Program-made: the position numbers and the translations under genes | Notes under the pieces: model-generated | What the model saw: only the letters and a program-made list of their open reading frames with translations | What the model was told of the DNA's origin: nothing | Databases searched by the model: none | From: Fen-1077 sp050014355 | GTDB taxonomy: Bacteria > Chloroflexota > Dehalococcoidia > Dehalococcoidales > RBG-16-60-22 | NCBI GenBank assembly: GCA_050014355.1 | Contig: JBEKDL010000013.1 | Coordinates: 1 to 31,775, forward strand | Length of the DNA stretch: 31,775 nucleotides | Direction of reading: 5' to 3' | Shown: piece by piece, positions 8,033 through 14,513 of the stretch | How positions within the stretch are numbered: position 1 is the stretch's first letter | Layout: every line of letters begins with the position of its first letter

Positions 8033-8812
8033 TTACTCTAAGTCGATGCTTTCTGGGAGGTGGACGCCTATCACGGCGATGAGAAGATAGATATGGCCGG
8101 AGTAATAGGCAGCTTTACCCAACCAAAAGAGCAGGCTGTCAATAGAAGCCTGGGATAAAAAGAAAATTCCCAGGGTAAAAAACACCAGTCCGAGGGAATA
8201 CCAGTAAAGATAATCATAACGTAATTTTAAGAACAATTTAAGATAAATTAGAGAACCGGTTAGAAAAAGGACGAAACTTATGCCACGGACAACATCTCGA
8301 ATTGCAGGGTGCATATAAAATGAAGGAGTCACTCCGCGAAATGCCAGCAGGACAATAAGCGCGACGGCCGCGAGCACTCCGGCATAGCCGAAAAAGATCG
8401 CCGCCAGTCCTGGTCTTAATCTGGAGACGGTGGCATCCTTTCTGGTATTGCCTATTATTGCACCTGAAAAATGCAGTACTGCGGCCAGCAGAATGGCGAT
8501 ATCATTAGTAGTGATAGGAATGTCTAGTCCATTGACAGGCAGCCACCATCGCGTCAGATTTCCTGCCCCGAAGGCCAGTGTGCCGAAGCCCAGCCAGACC
8601 AACGATTTAATTCCTGAAGATACATATTTCCTACCGGCGATGACGACTATGAATAGCGCCAAGGTGGAAATAAATGCTGTATCGAGTATCGATGAGGGTA
8701 TATTGATTCTGAAATCTTCGGCAATATCCAGGATATTCAGACCAAGAAATACTATGCCAGCGCCAGCGAAAACTACTACCGCTGCGATTCCGAATCGTTT
8801 AGACATCAGCAT
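8033..8812 (-). CDS. Multi-pass membrane protein, MASE-like sensor membrane domain without an output domain
   Basis: The 259 residues are almost all membrane: about seven to eight hydrophobic helices joined by short loops, ending in HLPESIDLE. The spacing, conserved aromatic residues and the C-terminal block (YYSGHIYLLIAVIG) recall membrane-associated sensor domains found at the N-terminus of some kinases, but no PAS, HAMP, kinase or GGDEF part follows. It is the last gene of the peptide-modification operon, 58 nt after the peptidase gene. A role as membrane partner, immunity factor or exporter component for the modified peptide is possible but not shown. The start may be ATG at 8812 or at residue 3; neither has a clear Shine-Dalgarno. 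Confidence 0.65.
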   Translation of the reverse strand: MLMSKRFGIAAVVVFAGAGIVFLGLNILDIAEDFRINIPSSILDTAFISTLALFIVVIAGRKYVSSGIKSLVWLGFGTLAFGAGNLTRWWLPVNGLDIPITTNDIAILLAAVLHFSGAIIGNTRKDATVSRLRPGLAAIFFGYAGVLAAVALIVLLAFRGVTPSFYMHPAIRDVVRGISFVLFLTGSLIYLKLFLKLRYDYLYWYSLGLVFFTLGIFFLSQASIDSLLFWLGKAAYYSGHIYLLIAVIGVHLPESIDLE

Positions 8813-8870
8813 ACTTTTTTACAAATCGCGCCTTATCGAAAATCCGGACTCTTCCTTAGCCTGCCCGCGG

Positions 8871-9461
8871 TCAAGCGTTTTCCTGATACGGTTTGCTGTT
8901 CCTACCGGTTGAAAGCCCGTAGAAAAACCAGACGATGCTGCCAATCCTGACCAGGATATTGGAAATGAGAAGAAACAAACGTGATAAGTATTTCCCGGTT
9001 CTTCTTATCGCCTTATACGTTGAAGACCTGAAAATGGAGACAGTTACGGTAGTAATAAATAACCACAATCCAAAAACAGCACTGACAAGCCGGCTGCAAG
9101 GTGAATTGAAGAGGAATGTTTTATCGCCTTTTTTTAAGGCGGTAACTCTCCCGATGACATTTTCAGCCGGGACAAGCTTGGAATAATAAGTGGCATCTCC
9201 CTTTTCCTTGAAGTAAATGCCCCCACAAGTATTTTGCTTTTTTAAAATGCGGTGAACAACGATATTGTCACCATATCTGAACGCTACAATATCGCCTATT
9301 GATATGCGTCCGGTATCCGTCCTCGCGACAAGCACCTGGTCTCCAGAGCGGATGAGTGGTGACATGCTACCCGTCAGGACAGGCAGCCATTGCTGGCCGC
9401 TTTTCTCCAGCAATTCTGCCCACATCGCGTTGGCTTGAGGCCTTTTAAGCAACTTATCCAC
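8871..9461 (-). CDS. Signal peptidase I-like (S24/S26) serine protease of the peptide cluster
   Basis: The 196-residue protein carries the S26 box GSMSPLI (nucleophile Ser32), the IGDIV strand, VVHRI (His70 where bacterial LepB has Lys), and KGDATYYSKLVP. A Ser/His pair is typical of SipW and of archaeal/ER signal peptidases. There is no N-terminal membrane anchor; two hydrophobic segments (about 124-145 and 160-185) lie after the catalytic domain. The catalytic domain may thus be cytoplasmic or peripherally placed. It follows the precursor gene, so leader cleavage of the modified peptide is the likely job (inference). The start is GTG at 9461, directly after an in-frame TAG and overlapped by the stop of a possible 20-codon leader peptide. 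Confidence 0.82.
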   Translation of the reverse strand: MDKLLKRPQANAMWAELLEKSGQQWLPVLTGSMSPLIRSGDQVLVARTDTGRISIGDIVAFRYGDNIVVHRILKKQNTCGGIYFKEKGDATYYSKLVPAENVIGRVTALKKGDKTFLFNSPCSRLVSAVFGLWLFITTVTVSIFRSSTYKAIRRTGKYLSRLFLLISNILVRIGSIVWFFYGLSTGRNSKPYQENA

Positions 9462-9516
9462 CTATAACGCCGAAAATCTGCGTTAACTTCATTACCACCA
9501 CTGACCAAAATTTCAT
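9454..9516 (-). CDS. Possible 20-codon leader peptide upstream of the peptidase gene
   Basis: ATG at 9516 opens a short hydrophobic frame beginning MKFWSVVV and ending FGVIGG. Its TAA lies 8 nt inside the peptidase gene (overlap with GTG 9461). A GGGGAG site sits 10 nt upstream, while the peptidase GTG has no Shine-Dalgarno of its own. This would allow translational coupling. A frame this short can arise by chance. Confidence 0.3.
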   Translation of the reverse strand: MKFWSVVVMKLTQIFGVIGG

Positions 9517-9560
9517 CTCCACCCATCTCCCCTTTTGGTAATAGGACGTTAAACATGCGC

Positions 9561-9594
9561 CTGGACGGCCTGGTGCCCGAATCAGACCGTCCAG
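9561..9594 (-). promoter_or_regulatory. Hairpin between precursor peptide gene and peptidase gene
   Basis: CTGGACGG (9561-9568) and CCGTCCAG (9587-9594) form a perfect 8-bp stem with an 18-nt loop, 35 nt after the precursor stop. There is no U-run on the minus strand. It could act as a partial terminator or an mRNA stabiliser that sets precursor far above peptidase level, as is common after RiPP precursor genes. Confidence 0.45.
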
Positions 9595-9628
9595 CAATTA
9601 CGATTTATTTTGGTTTCAGTATTGTATG

Positions 9629-9802
9629 TTATCCGTCACAGCAAACGCCGAAAGAAGGGTGGGCCCAATTGGCAAGCCAGGATTTGTTGTTATTTCCACC
9701 ACCCCCTCCACCTCCACCATCGGGGCTGCCGTAGCCGCCCAGGGCTCCTGCTTCCAGTGTTTCCGACTTGATTTCTGGTCCTAGATAAGGTTCTTTTGGC
9801 AT
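9629..9802 (-). CDS. RiPP precursor peptide (57 aa), radical SAM/PqqD type
   Basis: This is the unmodified peptide substrate of the surrounding enzymes. The leader (about 1-28) contains PYLGPEI, that is Y6-x-x-P9-x-I11, the Y-x-x-P-x-(L/I) pattern bound by PqqD-like recognition elements. IKSETLEAGALGG follows. Residues 29-36 are eight consecutive glycines, then NNNK. The tail has SWLANW (41-46), HPSF and ends GVCCDG, giving Trp, His and two adjacent Cys as modification targets. A near-perfect AGGAGG lies 6 nt before the ATG. The start overlaps the last 22 nt of the radical SAM gene, so its translation is probably coupled. No lasso cyclase is nearby, so a lasso product is unlikely despite the leader. 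AGA at 18-20 is a possible peptidase site, which is speculation. Confidence 0.85.
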   Translation of the reverse strand: MPKEPYLGPEIKSETLEAGALGGYGSPDGGGGGGGGNNNKSWLANWAHPSFGVCCDG

Positions 9803-10842
9803 TTTATACCTCCTATGGCCCTACTTAATTGGTAGCGTGTCCTCGCCTGCCGGCAGGCGCTCGGACTAACACCTCCGGCATTCCCTGACTCGAGATACGC
9901 TATACCGGTACATCTCTGGCAATACGTTTTTAACTCACATTTATTACAGGTTGAGAGGTCAGAGCGTGTCATCAACCTCAAGTACTGTAATTCAGTCCGC
10001 GGTTGCACGCGCCAGATAGATTCAAAGTTTGATTTTCTTAAATTGCCGAGTTTAAGCGGGAACATGACGCATGGGAAAACGTCCCCGTGAGGAGAAATCG
10101 AGCACATAGCTTTGCCCGCTTTACATAGTCCTGGCCCTCCGCACTCTTCAAGATGCGGACTTACCCTCCACCAGCCACAATCTTCGGTGACTTCCTCATT
10201 GGGCTCATACTGTAAAGGAAATTCCTGGCCAGTCTTGGTAGGTCCCATGCCCATGTTAAGGCGGAATATAGCACCCAAACTTTTCACCAGGGCTTCTATC
10301 TGTTCCAGTTCGGCCAGATTACATTTCATTACCAATGTCTGCACGGTAGGGACCAGCCCGGTAGCGGTGAGCATTCTTATGCCGGCGATTGTCTTTTCAA
10401 AAGAGCCAAGTACACCGGTCACAGATTCGTGTGTAGCAGCCGTCGCCCCGTAAAGGCTTAACCCCAGAGAAAACGGTTTTAGCTCGGCTAGAGCTTGGCA
10501 GGTGGCATGGGTCAGCATCGTACCGTTGGTCAGAAAACCCGGCATGAACCCGTTTCGGCGGGCATAAAAGGCGATGTCCAGCAAATCCGGCCGGAGCGCT
10601 ATCTCGCCGCCGGTGAACAGCAGGTACATGGTGCCGGCAGCCTTTAGCTGATCGATTACATCTTTCCATTCAACCGTTGTCAATTCGTCGTTCTCAATAC
10701 GGTCGACATAACAGTGGACGCAGTGTAGATTACAGCGGTAGGTAAGCTCCAGCACCGCCTGCACAGGTATGTTGAGCCGAGAGCACGTAGCGACGACTTC
10801 CTGTAACAAGGGACGCCTTGTTTTTACCGCCGTTTCAATCAT
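9781..10842 (-). CDS. Radical SAM/SPASM peptide-modifying enzyme
   Basis: The 353-residue enzyme has the radical SAM cluster motif CNLHCVHC (Cys37, Cys41, Cys44) and FTGGE for SAM contact. A C-terminal SPASM domain shows Cys pairs in PGLCKAGKAMCSI, GDVFPCVMF, CNKCELKTYCQRC and a final SPSAC, able to hold two more iron-sulfur clusters. It resembles PqqE and the ScmE/ScmF enzymes of SynChlorMet cassettes. Such enzymes make thioether, C-C or C-O links, or epimerise residues, in peptides delivered by a PqqD-like partner. That partner ends 5 nt upstream, and the precursor gene starts inside its 3' end. The exact modification cannot be read from sequence. It contains a perfect 16-bp palindrome at 9844-9859. 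Confidence 0.92.
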   Translation of the reverse strand: MIETAVKTRRPLLQEVVATCSRLNIPVQAVLELTYRCNLHCVHCYVDRIENDELTTVEWKDVIDQLKAAGTMYLLFTGGEIALRPDLLDIAFYARRNGFMPGFLTNGTMLTHATCQALAELKPFSLGLSLYGATAATHESVTGVLGSFEKTIAGIRMLTATGLVPTVQTLVMKCNLAELEQIEALVKSLGAIFRLNMGMGPTKTGQEFPLQYEPNEEVTEDCGWWRVSPHLEECGGPGLCKAGKAMCSISPHGDVFPCVMFPLKLGNLRKSNFESIWRVQPRTELQYLRLMTRSDLSTCNKCELKTYCQRCTGIAYLESGNAGGVSPSACRQARTRYQLSRAIGGIKCQKNLI

Positions 10843-10847
10843 TGTGT

Positions 10848-11120
10848 TTATGCCTCGAGCCGGTTCAGGAGACCGATTTCTAAAAGCTGGTCGATAGTCG
10901 CCCTGACATCAACATTCGCCTGGTCAGAATCTACCTCGTAACGCTCGCAGATTTTGCCGGTAATGTCGTCGACGCTGCAGGTGCCGTCGCACATCTCCCA
11001 TATATAAGCAGCCGTTTTGTTGAGCACATGCGTGGAAAGGCCATTATCTTTAATGACCACAGTCTCGCTACCAATCTGGCGACTTATCAAATCCTGGGCC
11101 TTCATCATCCGATTATTCAT
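10848..11120 (-). CDS. PqqD-like RiPP recognition element (peptide chaperone)
   Basis: The 90-residue protein has the PqqD fold pattern: a beta hairpin (ETVVIKDNGLSTHVLNKTAAYIWEMCDG), where the LN-x-T-A-x-x-IW-E-x-x-DG signature is clear, then helices (VDDITGKICERYEV and VRATIDQLLEIGLL). Free-standing PqqD proteins bind the leader of a precursor peptide and present it to a radical SAM enzyme. Its gene overlaps the end of the HprK-like kinase by 8 nt and sits 5 nt before the radical SAM gene, so all three are co-translated. A second ATG at residue 5 or 6 is an alternative start. Confidence 0.9.
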   Translation of the reverse strand: MNNRMMKAQDLISRQIGSETVVIKDNGLSTHVLNKTAAYIWEMCDGTCSVDDITGKICERYEVDSDQANVDVRATIDQLLEIGLLNRLEA

Positions 11121-12057
11121 ATTTCTTATACCTCTTTTCCAGCATGACCTCTGTGTCCTCTACAGCTCGCCATAGTGACTGCCTATCAAGTGTAAACTCC
11201 AGCTCGAAGAAAGGAGTCAGGCCAGTGACCACGTCACTGAACTCGGCTATCAGGGCATAGACAGCCCGCTTGTCCTTCTGTCCAATGTAGGCGGGGGTTA
11301 TTACCTGGCGCATGAAACGCAGGAAAGCCTCGGTCCGGTCAAGTTCGCGTACGGCTGTCCTTTTGCTTTGCTTGAGTAAAAATATACAGGCGAGGGGCGC
11401 CCCGGCCTTGATACGCCTGGGGAGTCCGCCGAGCATAGGGACACCCTCCACACTAAGTCTGCAATCATCGCCCGGCAGCCTGGAGACCAGTACTATTTCG
11501 TCGTTAATTACCTGGCCATAGCAATCACCGCAGAGTCGGCCCACAGTGGTTTTACCTGCTTCTGATGGTCCGGCGAAAAGCATTGCCCGGCCATGGCGGA
11601 TGATTCCACAGGAATGTACTAGGAAGGCCGGGGGGTTGCCATTGTACCTGACTTTACAGGCTGTGTAGTAACCCAGCGAAAGAAGCCGGTTCAGGTGGTT
11701 GATTCGCAGGTCAGGATTGGCCAGATTTTTTTCACCGGATATTTTTATGGTGCCACGGGCAAGGTCATAAGTGCCGGATATGATGTTACTGGTTGTCCGG
11801 AAGTTGTTTTCCCCATGGATGAACCTTGTTTCCGATAGTGCTTCCTCCAGTTCGTCAGCCTTCAACTGGTCGACTCCGCTAAGTTCTACGGAAACATCGA
11901 CGGGCCCCTCGGTCAAGAAGTCGAGGTAATGCTGCCGCAATCTTGCCAGCATATTAGTATCCTGGCACTTGATAGCACAGCAAATACTCCCTATCTGGAG
12001 CTGCATTGAGCTTTTTGAGGAAGAAATTTCCTGCTTTTCCGGGGTTTCTATTTGCAT
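11113..12057 (-). CDS. HPr kinase-like P-loop protein of the peptide cluster (ScmC-like)
   Basis: The 314-residue protein has a variable N-terminal domain (to about 140) and an HprK-type kinase core. The core shows LVHSCGI (146-152), Walker A GPSEAGKTT (163-171) and INDEIVLV (184-191, metal-binding Asp). It lacks the HPr-recognition signature of true HprK. Relatives occur in peptide-modification cassettes, including SynChlorMet ScmC and lasso clusters where an HprK-like enzyme phosphorylates the peptide C-terminus. A kinase or nucleotide-dependent maturation role on the precursor is therefore reasonable but unproven. It is the first gene of the operon; I could not identify a convincing promoter in the 230 bp before it. 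Confidence 0.85.
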   Translation of the reverse strand: MQIETPEKQEISSSKSSMQLQIGSICCAIKCQDTNMLARLRQHYLDFLTEGPVDVSVELSGVDQLKADELEEALSETRFIHGENNFRTTSNIISGTYDLARGTIKISGEKNLANPDLRINHLNRLLSLGYYTACKVRYNGNPPAFLVHSCGIIRHGRAMLFAGPSEAGKTTVGRLCGDCYGQVINDEIVLVSRLPGDDCRLSVEGVPMLGGLPRRIKAGAPLACIFLLKQSKRTAVRELDRTEAFLRFMRQVITPAYIGQKDKRAVYALIAEFSDVVTGLTPFFELEFTLDRQSLWRAVEDTEVMLEKRYKKYE

Positions 12058-12287
12058 ACGTTTTAAGATTACCTCTACAAAAAGAGTAACTTATTACAGA
12101 TTTACTTCATCATATCTTCCCAAAGGTTACACTTGACTTGTTATTATTATGGTGTAAAAACAGTTAGAAGTGAGTAGGAATTATCATGATTTACGGCAAA
12201 CTGCTTGGGGTAATATTGTATGCGGGGGTGTAAGATTATTTAAGGGAGCTAATCAAAGCCTAAGAGGTACCGTTTATAAGTGTGTAA

Positions 12288-12553
12288 ATGTCAGGCAACG
12301 GCGAGCAACTCCTCCCGTTTGATTTCTGTTCCTTCAAGTACTTCTCCGACACCAAATCCCAGGTAGACTTGCATCAACTTCTCCGGGGCGTCCAGCTTCC
12401 GAAATCTTTGCTCCGCCAGCCCGATAAGCTTTTAGAAGCTATGGAAGCGATCGTACCGTTGATGATAAAGATGGGGGTAGGCGCAGCGCAAATGAACGGC
12501 AAACCACTCATCTTCATGCCTTTGCGAAAAGGGGCCGACGGCTTTTTTTCCGA
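12288..12553 (+). pseudogene. Uroporphyrinogen-decarboxylase-like gene fragment
   Basis: The open frame resembles an internal part of URO-D/methyltransferase-type proteins: EQLLPFDFCSFKYFSD, LPKSLLRQPDKLLEAMEAI and MNGKPLIFMPLRKGADGF. Both the N-terminal third and the catalytic C-terminal half are missing. A TAA stop lies directly before the first ATG. At a run of seven T (12543-12549) the similarity moves to a different protein in another frame. This looks like a decayed remnant, not a working enzyme. Confidence 0.6.
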
Positions 12554-12556
12554 TGG

Positions 12557-12748
12557 AAGAAATACTTCAAAATATATGGCTCCGTTCTATGCAAAGACGT
12601 CCAGCGGAAATACTTCGGTAAGGCATGGAACCTGGTTGATGATGAAATGACAGAGGAATTCCTGGGGATAACACGCGGCTGCACTATCATGCAGACTGCG
12701 GCATGGGCTACCGGCATTATTCTGGAAGAACTGGAGAAAATAAAGTAA
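12557..12748 (+). pseudogene. C_GCAxxG_C_C-type redox protein, C-terminal fragment
   Basis: In frame 2, after the URO-D-like piece in frame 3, the translation reads KKYFKIYGSVLCKDVQRKYFG, then NLVDDEMTEEFLGI, RGCTIMQTAAWATGIILEELEK and a stop. This matches the C-terminal part of C_GCAxxG_C_C family proteins (YGS-x-LC-x-D-x-Q-x-x-x-FG, later GC). The N-terminal part with the GCAxxG motif is absent and no start codon is available, so it is a remnant fused by deletion to the preceding fragment. The family assignment is from memory of the motif. Confidence 0.5.
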
Positions 12749-12810
12749 GTCCTGTTTGCACCCCGATAAATGTTGCCTTATAAAAGCGCCTTACCCACCA
12801 CCATAAACTA

Positions 12811-12888
12811 TGGTCGGGGCGGGCAGATTTGAACTGCCGACCTTCTGAACCCCATTCAGACGCGCTAACCAAGCTGCGCTACGCCCCG
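12811..12888 (-). tRNA. tRNA-Pro (anticodon GGG)
   Basis: The reverse strand folds as a tRNA. The acceptor stem CGGGGCG pairs with CGCCCCG. The D-arm has GCGCAGCTTGGTTAGCGC. The anticodon stem TCTGA/TCAGA has loop ATGGGGT (anticodon GGG). The T-arm contains GTTCAAATC. Discriminator A is followed by an encoded CCA (12813-12811). It lies at the boundary between GC-rich sequence and the AT-rich island, with its 5' end towards the island. Confidence 0.95.
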
Positions 12889-13061
12889 AAAGAAAGTAAA
12901 AACTTAAAAGTCAAAGTTCAAAACTACAACTTAAAAGCAAAAACTAGAAACAGCCTGAATAATTCTAGGTTACACGGGTGTGATTGTCAAACCAAATTGA
13001 TATTGACAAATGTATGTAGTAAGACTAAAGTGGGTAATTAATAATATAAGTAAACATAACC
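12889..13061. other. AT-rich leader of the island
   Basis: Base composition changes abruptly after the tRNA 5' end. The 10-mer AACTTAAAAG occurs twice within 40 bp (near 12901 and 12930). No promoter better than scattered TA-rich hexamers is visible, and no copy of the tRNA 3' end was found at the far end of the island. Confidence 0.5.
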
Positions 13062-13499
13062 ATGCAAAATATTAACGACAAAAATGGCTTTTATGACATT
13101 GTTATCTCAATAAAGCCGATTTACGTTGACCTGATTCTTGATGGAGAGAAAAAATACGAATTCAGAAAACATAATTTTACAAAACCTATAGATAAAGTCT
13201 TGATATATTCAACTAAACCAATAGGTAAAATAGTAGGATACTTCACGGTCGATAAATTAATCAAAAATACACCCTCAAAAATCTGGGCAAAATGTCATGA
13301 ATTCTCTGGAATCTCTGAAAGAGATTTTATTGAATATTTTAAGGGTTCTAAGACTGCCTATGCAATCCAAATTAAAAATGTTTGTAAATTATTGTACCCC
13401 ATATTTCCAAATGATGTGATGAAAGGATTTAAAGCTCCACGCTCTTTTCTATACATTGATAGGAAGGTAAATCATGAAATGTTTCGCAATATGGTATAA
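13062..13499 (+). CDS. ASCH-domain protein
   Basis: The 145-residue protein has the ASCH pattern: VISIKPIYVDLILDGEKKYEFRK at 14-36 (conserved K-P, G-E-K-x-x-E-x-R), then KVLIYSTKPIGKIVGYF, and KIWAKCHEFSGISERDFIEYFKG. It ends with strand YAIQIKNV. ASCH domains share the PUA-like fold and are thought to bind RNA or modified nucleic acid; some cleave or hydrolyse modified bases. No partner domain is present. It is strongly AT-rich compared with the flanking regions and overlaps the next gene by 26 nt, so both are probably co-expressed and co-acquired. Confidence 0.85.
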   Translation: MQNINDKNGFYDIVISIKPIYVDLILDGEKKYEFRKHNFTKPIDKVLIYSTKPIGKIVGYFTVDKLIKNTPSKIWAKCHEFSGISERDFIEYFKGSKTAYAIQIKNVCKLLYPIFPNDVMKGFKAPRSFLYIDRKVNHEMFRNMV

Positions 13500-14292
13500 G
13501 CCAAAATCTGAAACTCAACCTGCCAAAAAATTGGAGGTGGAATTACATCTTAATTTATGGCAGTTCAATTCAAATAATAAATTTAATACGAGCTATTATT
13601 TAGATATCGGCTTGAAATTAAATAACATTAAAGATACTAAACCTGATAGACTACAAATATATCTACCCTTTAAGGTAAAAAAGGGTGAAATAATTGACAT
13701 CGGTAATAGATTGCGCGACGAACATTTGGTCGCAGCTATTTTTAATGAGAACTATAGCGTACAAGTGAAACATCAAAGCGACTTTATTACACTCCTAGAT
13801 AATCATAATATAATCTTCAATATTCACGAATTAAAGGATAGTATAGAAATTGACGATAGTAAATATGATGGTTCATTGATAAAAATAAATGTAATTCCAC
13901 CTGAGAATGATTTGCCACTGTACTATCGAATAAGGGTAATGTCAAATGAGCTTAAGAGTTTATATCATCAATACAAGCCCATTAATTCTTGGTTAGATCA
14001 TTATTATACTATAACGGAATTAGTTGATTTCCGTATTAACGAAGGCAGAGTTTTAGGAAGTGATTTATCAAGAGATATGCAAAAAGAAGGCATAATTGAT
14101 TTTAAAAGTATTGATTTCTTCAATATGGCAGAATATAGTTATGATTATGTTTCTTCAAATCAACCACTTCACAGAAGCAGAATGCTCGAAAAGGATGTTT
14201 GGGATTCATATGCTGACAACTCTTGTAATTGTGAAAATATTATTGCTTATCAATTAAAGTGGGAAAGGCAAGAAGATAAACCTCTCCTTTGA
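13474..14292 (+). CDS. Unknown protein, 272 aa, AT-rich island
   Basis: I do not recognise this protein. It is soluble, with no signal peptide or membrane helix. The N-terminal half looks beta-rich (KLEVELHLNLWQF, YYLDIGLKLNNI, DRLQIYLPFKVKKGEIIDIG), with a middle segment resembling short strands and a helical, aromatic C-terminal half. A Shine-Dalgarno (AGGAAGG) precedes ATG 13474, inside the end of the ASCH gene. The gene pair layout suggests a two-protein module, but nothing shows what it does. Confidence 0.75.
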   Translation: MKCFAIWYKPKSETQPAKKLEVELHLNLWQFNSNNKFNTSYYLDIGLKLNNIKDTKPDRLQIYLPFKVKKGEIIDIGNRLRDEHLVAAIFNENYSVQVKHQSDFITLLDNHNIIFNIHELKDSIEIDDSKYDGSLIKINVIPPENDLPLYYRIRVMSNELKSLYHQYKPINSWLDHYYTITELVDFRINEGRVLGSDLSRDMQKEGIIDFKSIDFFNMAEYSYDYVSSNQPLHRSRMLEKDVWDSYADNSCNCENIIAYQLKWERQEDKPLL

Positions 14293-14513
14293 ATGAATGC
14301 TTTTCTCAAATACAAATTTTTAAAGGATAAAATATTACTTGCGATTCGATTTGTATTAATTCTTATCGGAATAGGTATTATTGGTGGCCTCTTGGCTTCA
14401 TTAATGATACATTAATTGACTTTTTAAAGAAATTAATGGGTTTTTTATTGATAATTGGCAGTTCAATGATTATAATATGCTTAAGGTTACTCCAATTTAA
14501 GGAGGAACCGTAA
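14293..14513 (+). pseudogene. Small two-TM membrane protein, possibly frameshifted
   Basis: ATG 14293 opens 40 codons with one hydrophobic helix (FVLILIGIGIIGGLLASLM), ending at TAA 14413-14415. In another frame the sequence continues as DTLIDFLKKLMG, a second helix (LLIIGSSMIIICL) and KEEP, ending at TAA 14511 directly before the next ATG. Together they make a plausible 70-75 residue two-helix protein broken by a frameshift near 14390-14412. Alternatively there is one 40-residue peptide followed by noise. The first ATG immediately follows the upstream stop codon. Confidence 0.4.

Noticed and set aside
9844..9859. Perfect 16-bp palindrome CGCCTGCCGGCAGGCG inside the radical SAM gene
   Set aside because: About 0.5 perfect 16-bp palindromes are expected by chance in a window this size, and it encodes normal protein sequence.
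9629..12057. Lasso-peptide cluster, suggested by the Y-x-x-P-x-I leader and HprK-like gene
   Set aside because: No asparagine-synthetase-like cyclase or transglutaminase-like leader protease is present, while a radical SAM/SPASM enzyme and an S26 protease are.
12133..12161. TTGACT-based plus-strand promoter before the URO-D-like remnant
   Set aside because: No acceptable -10 box lies at 16-18 nt; only TA-rich sequence.
12829..13041. Short plus-strand frame overlapping tRNA-Pro
   Set aside because: Its first third is the tRNA read backwards and the rest is AT-rich noise.
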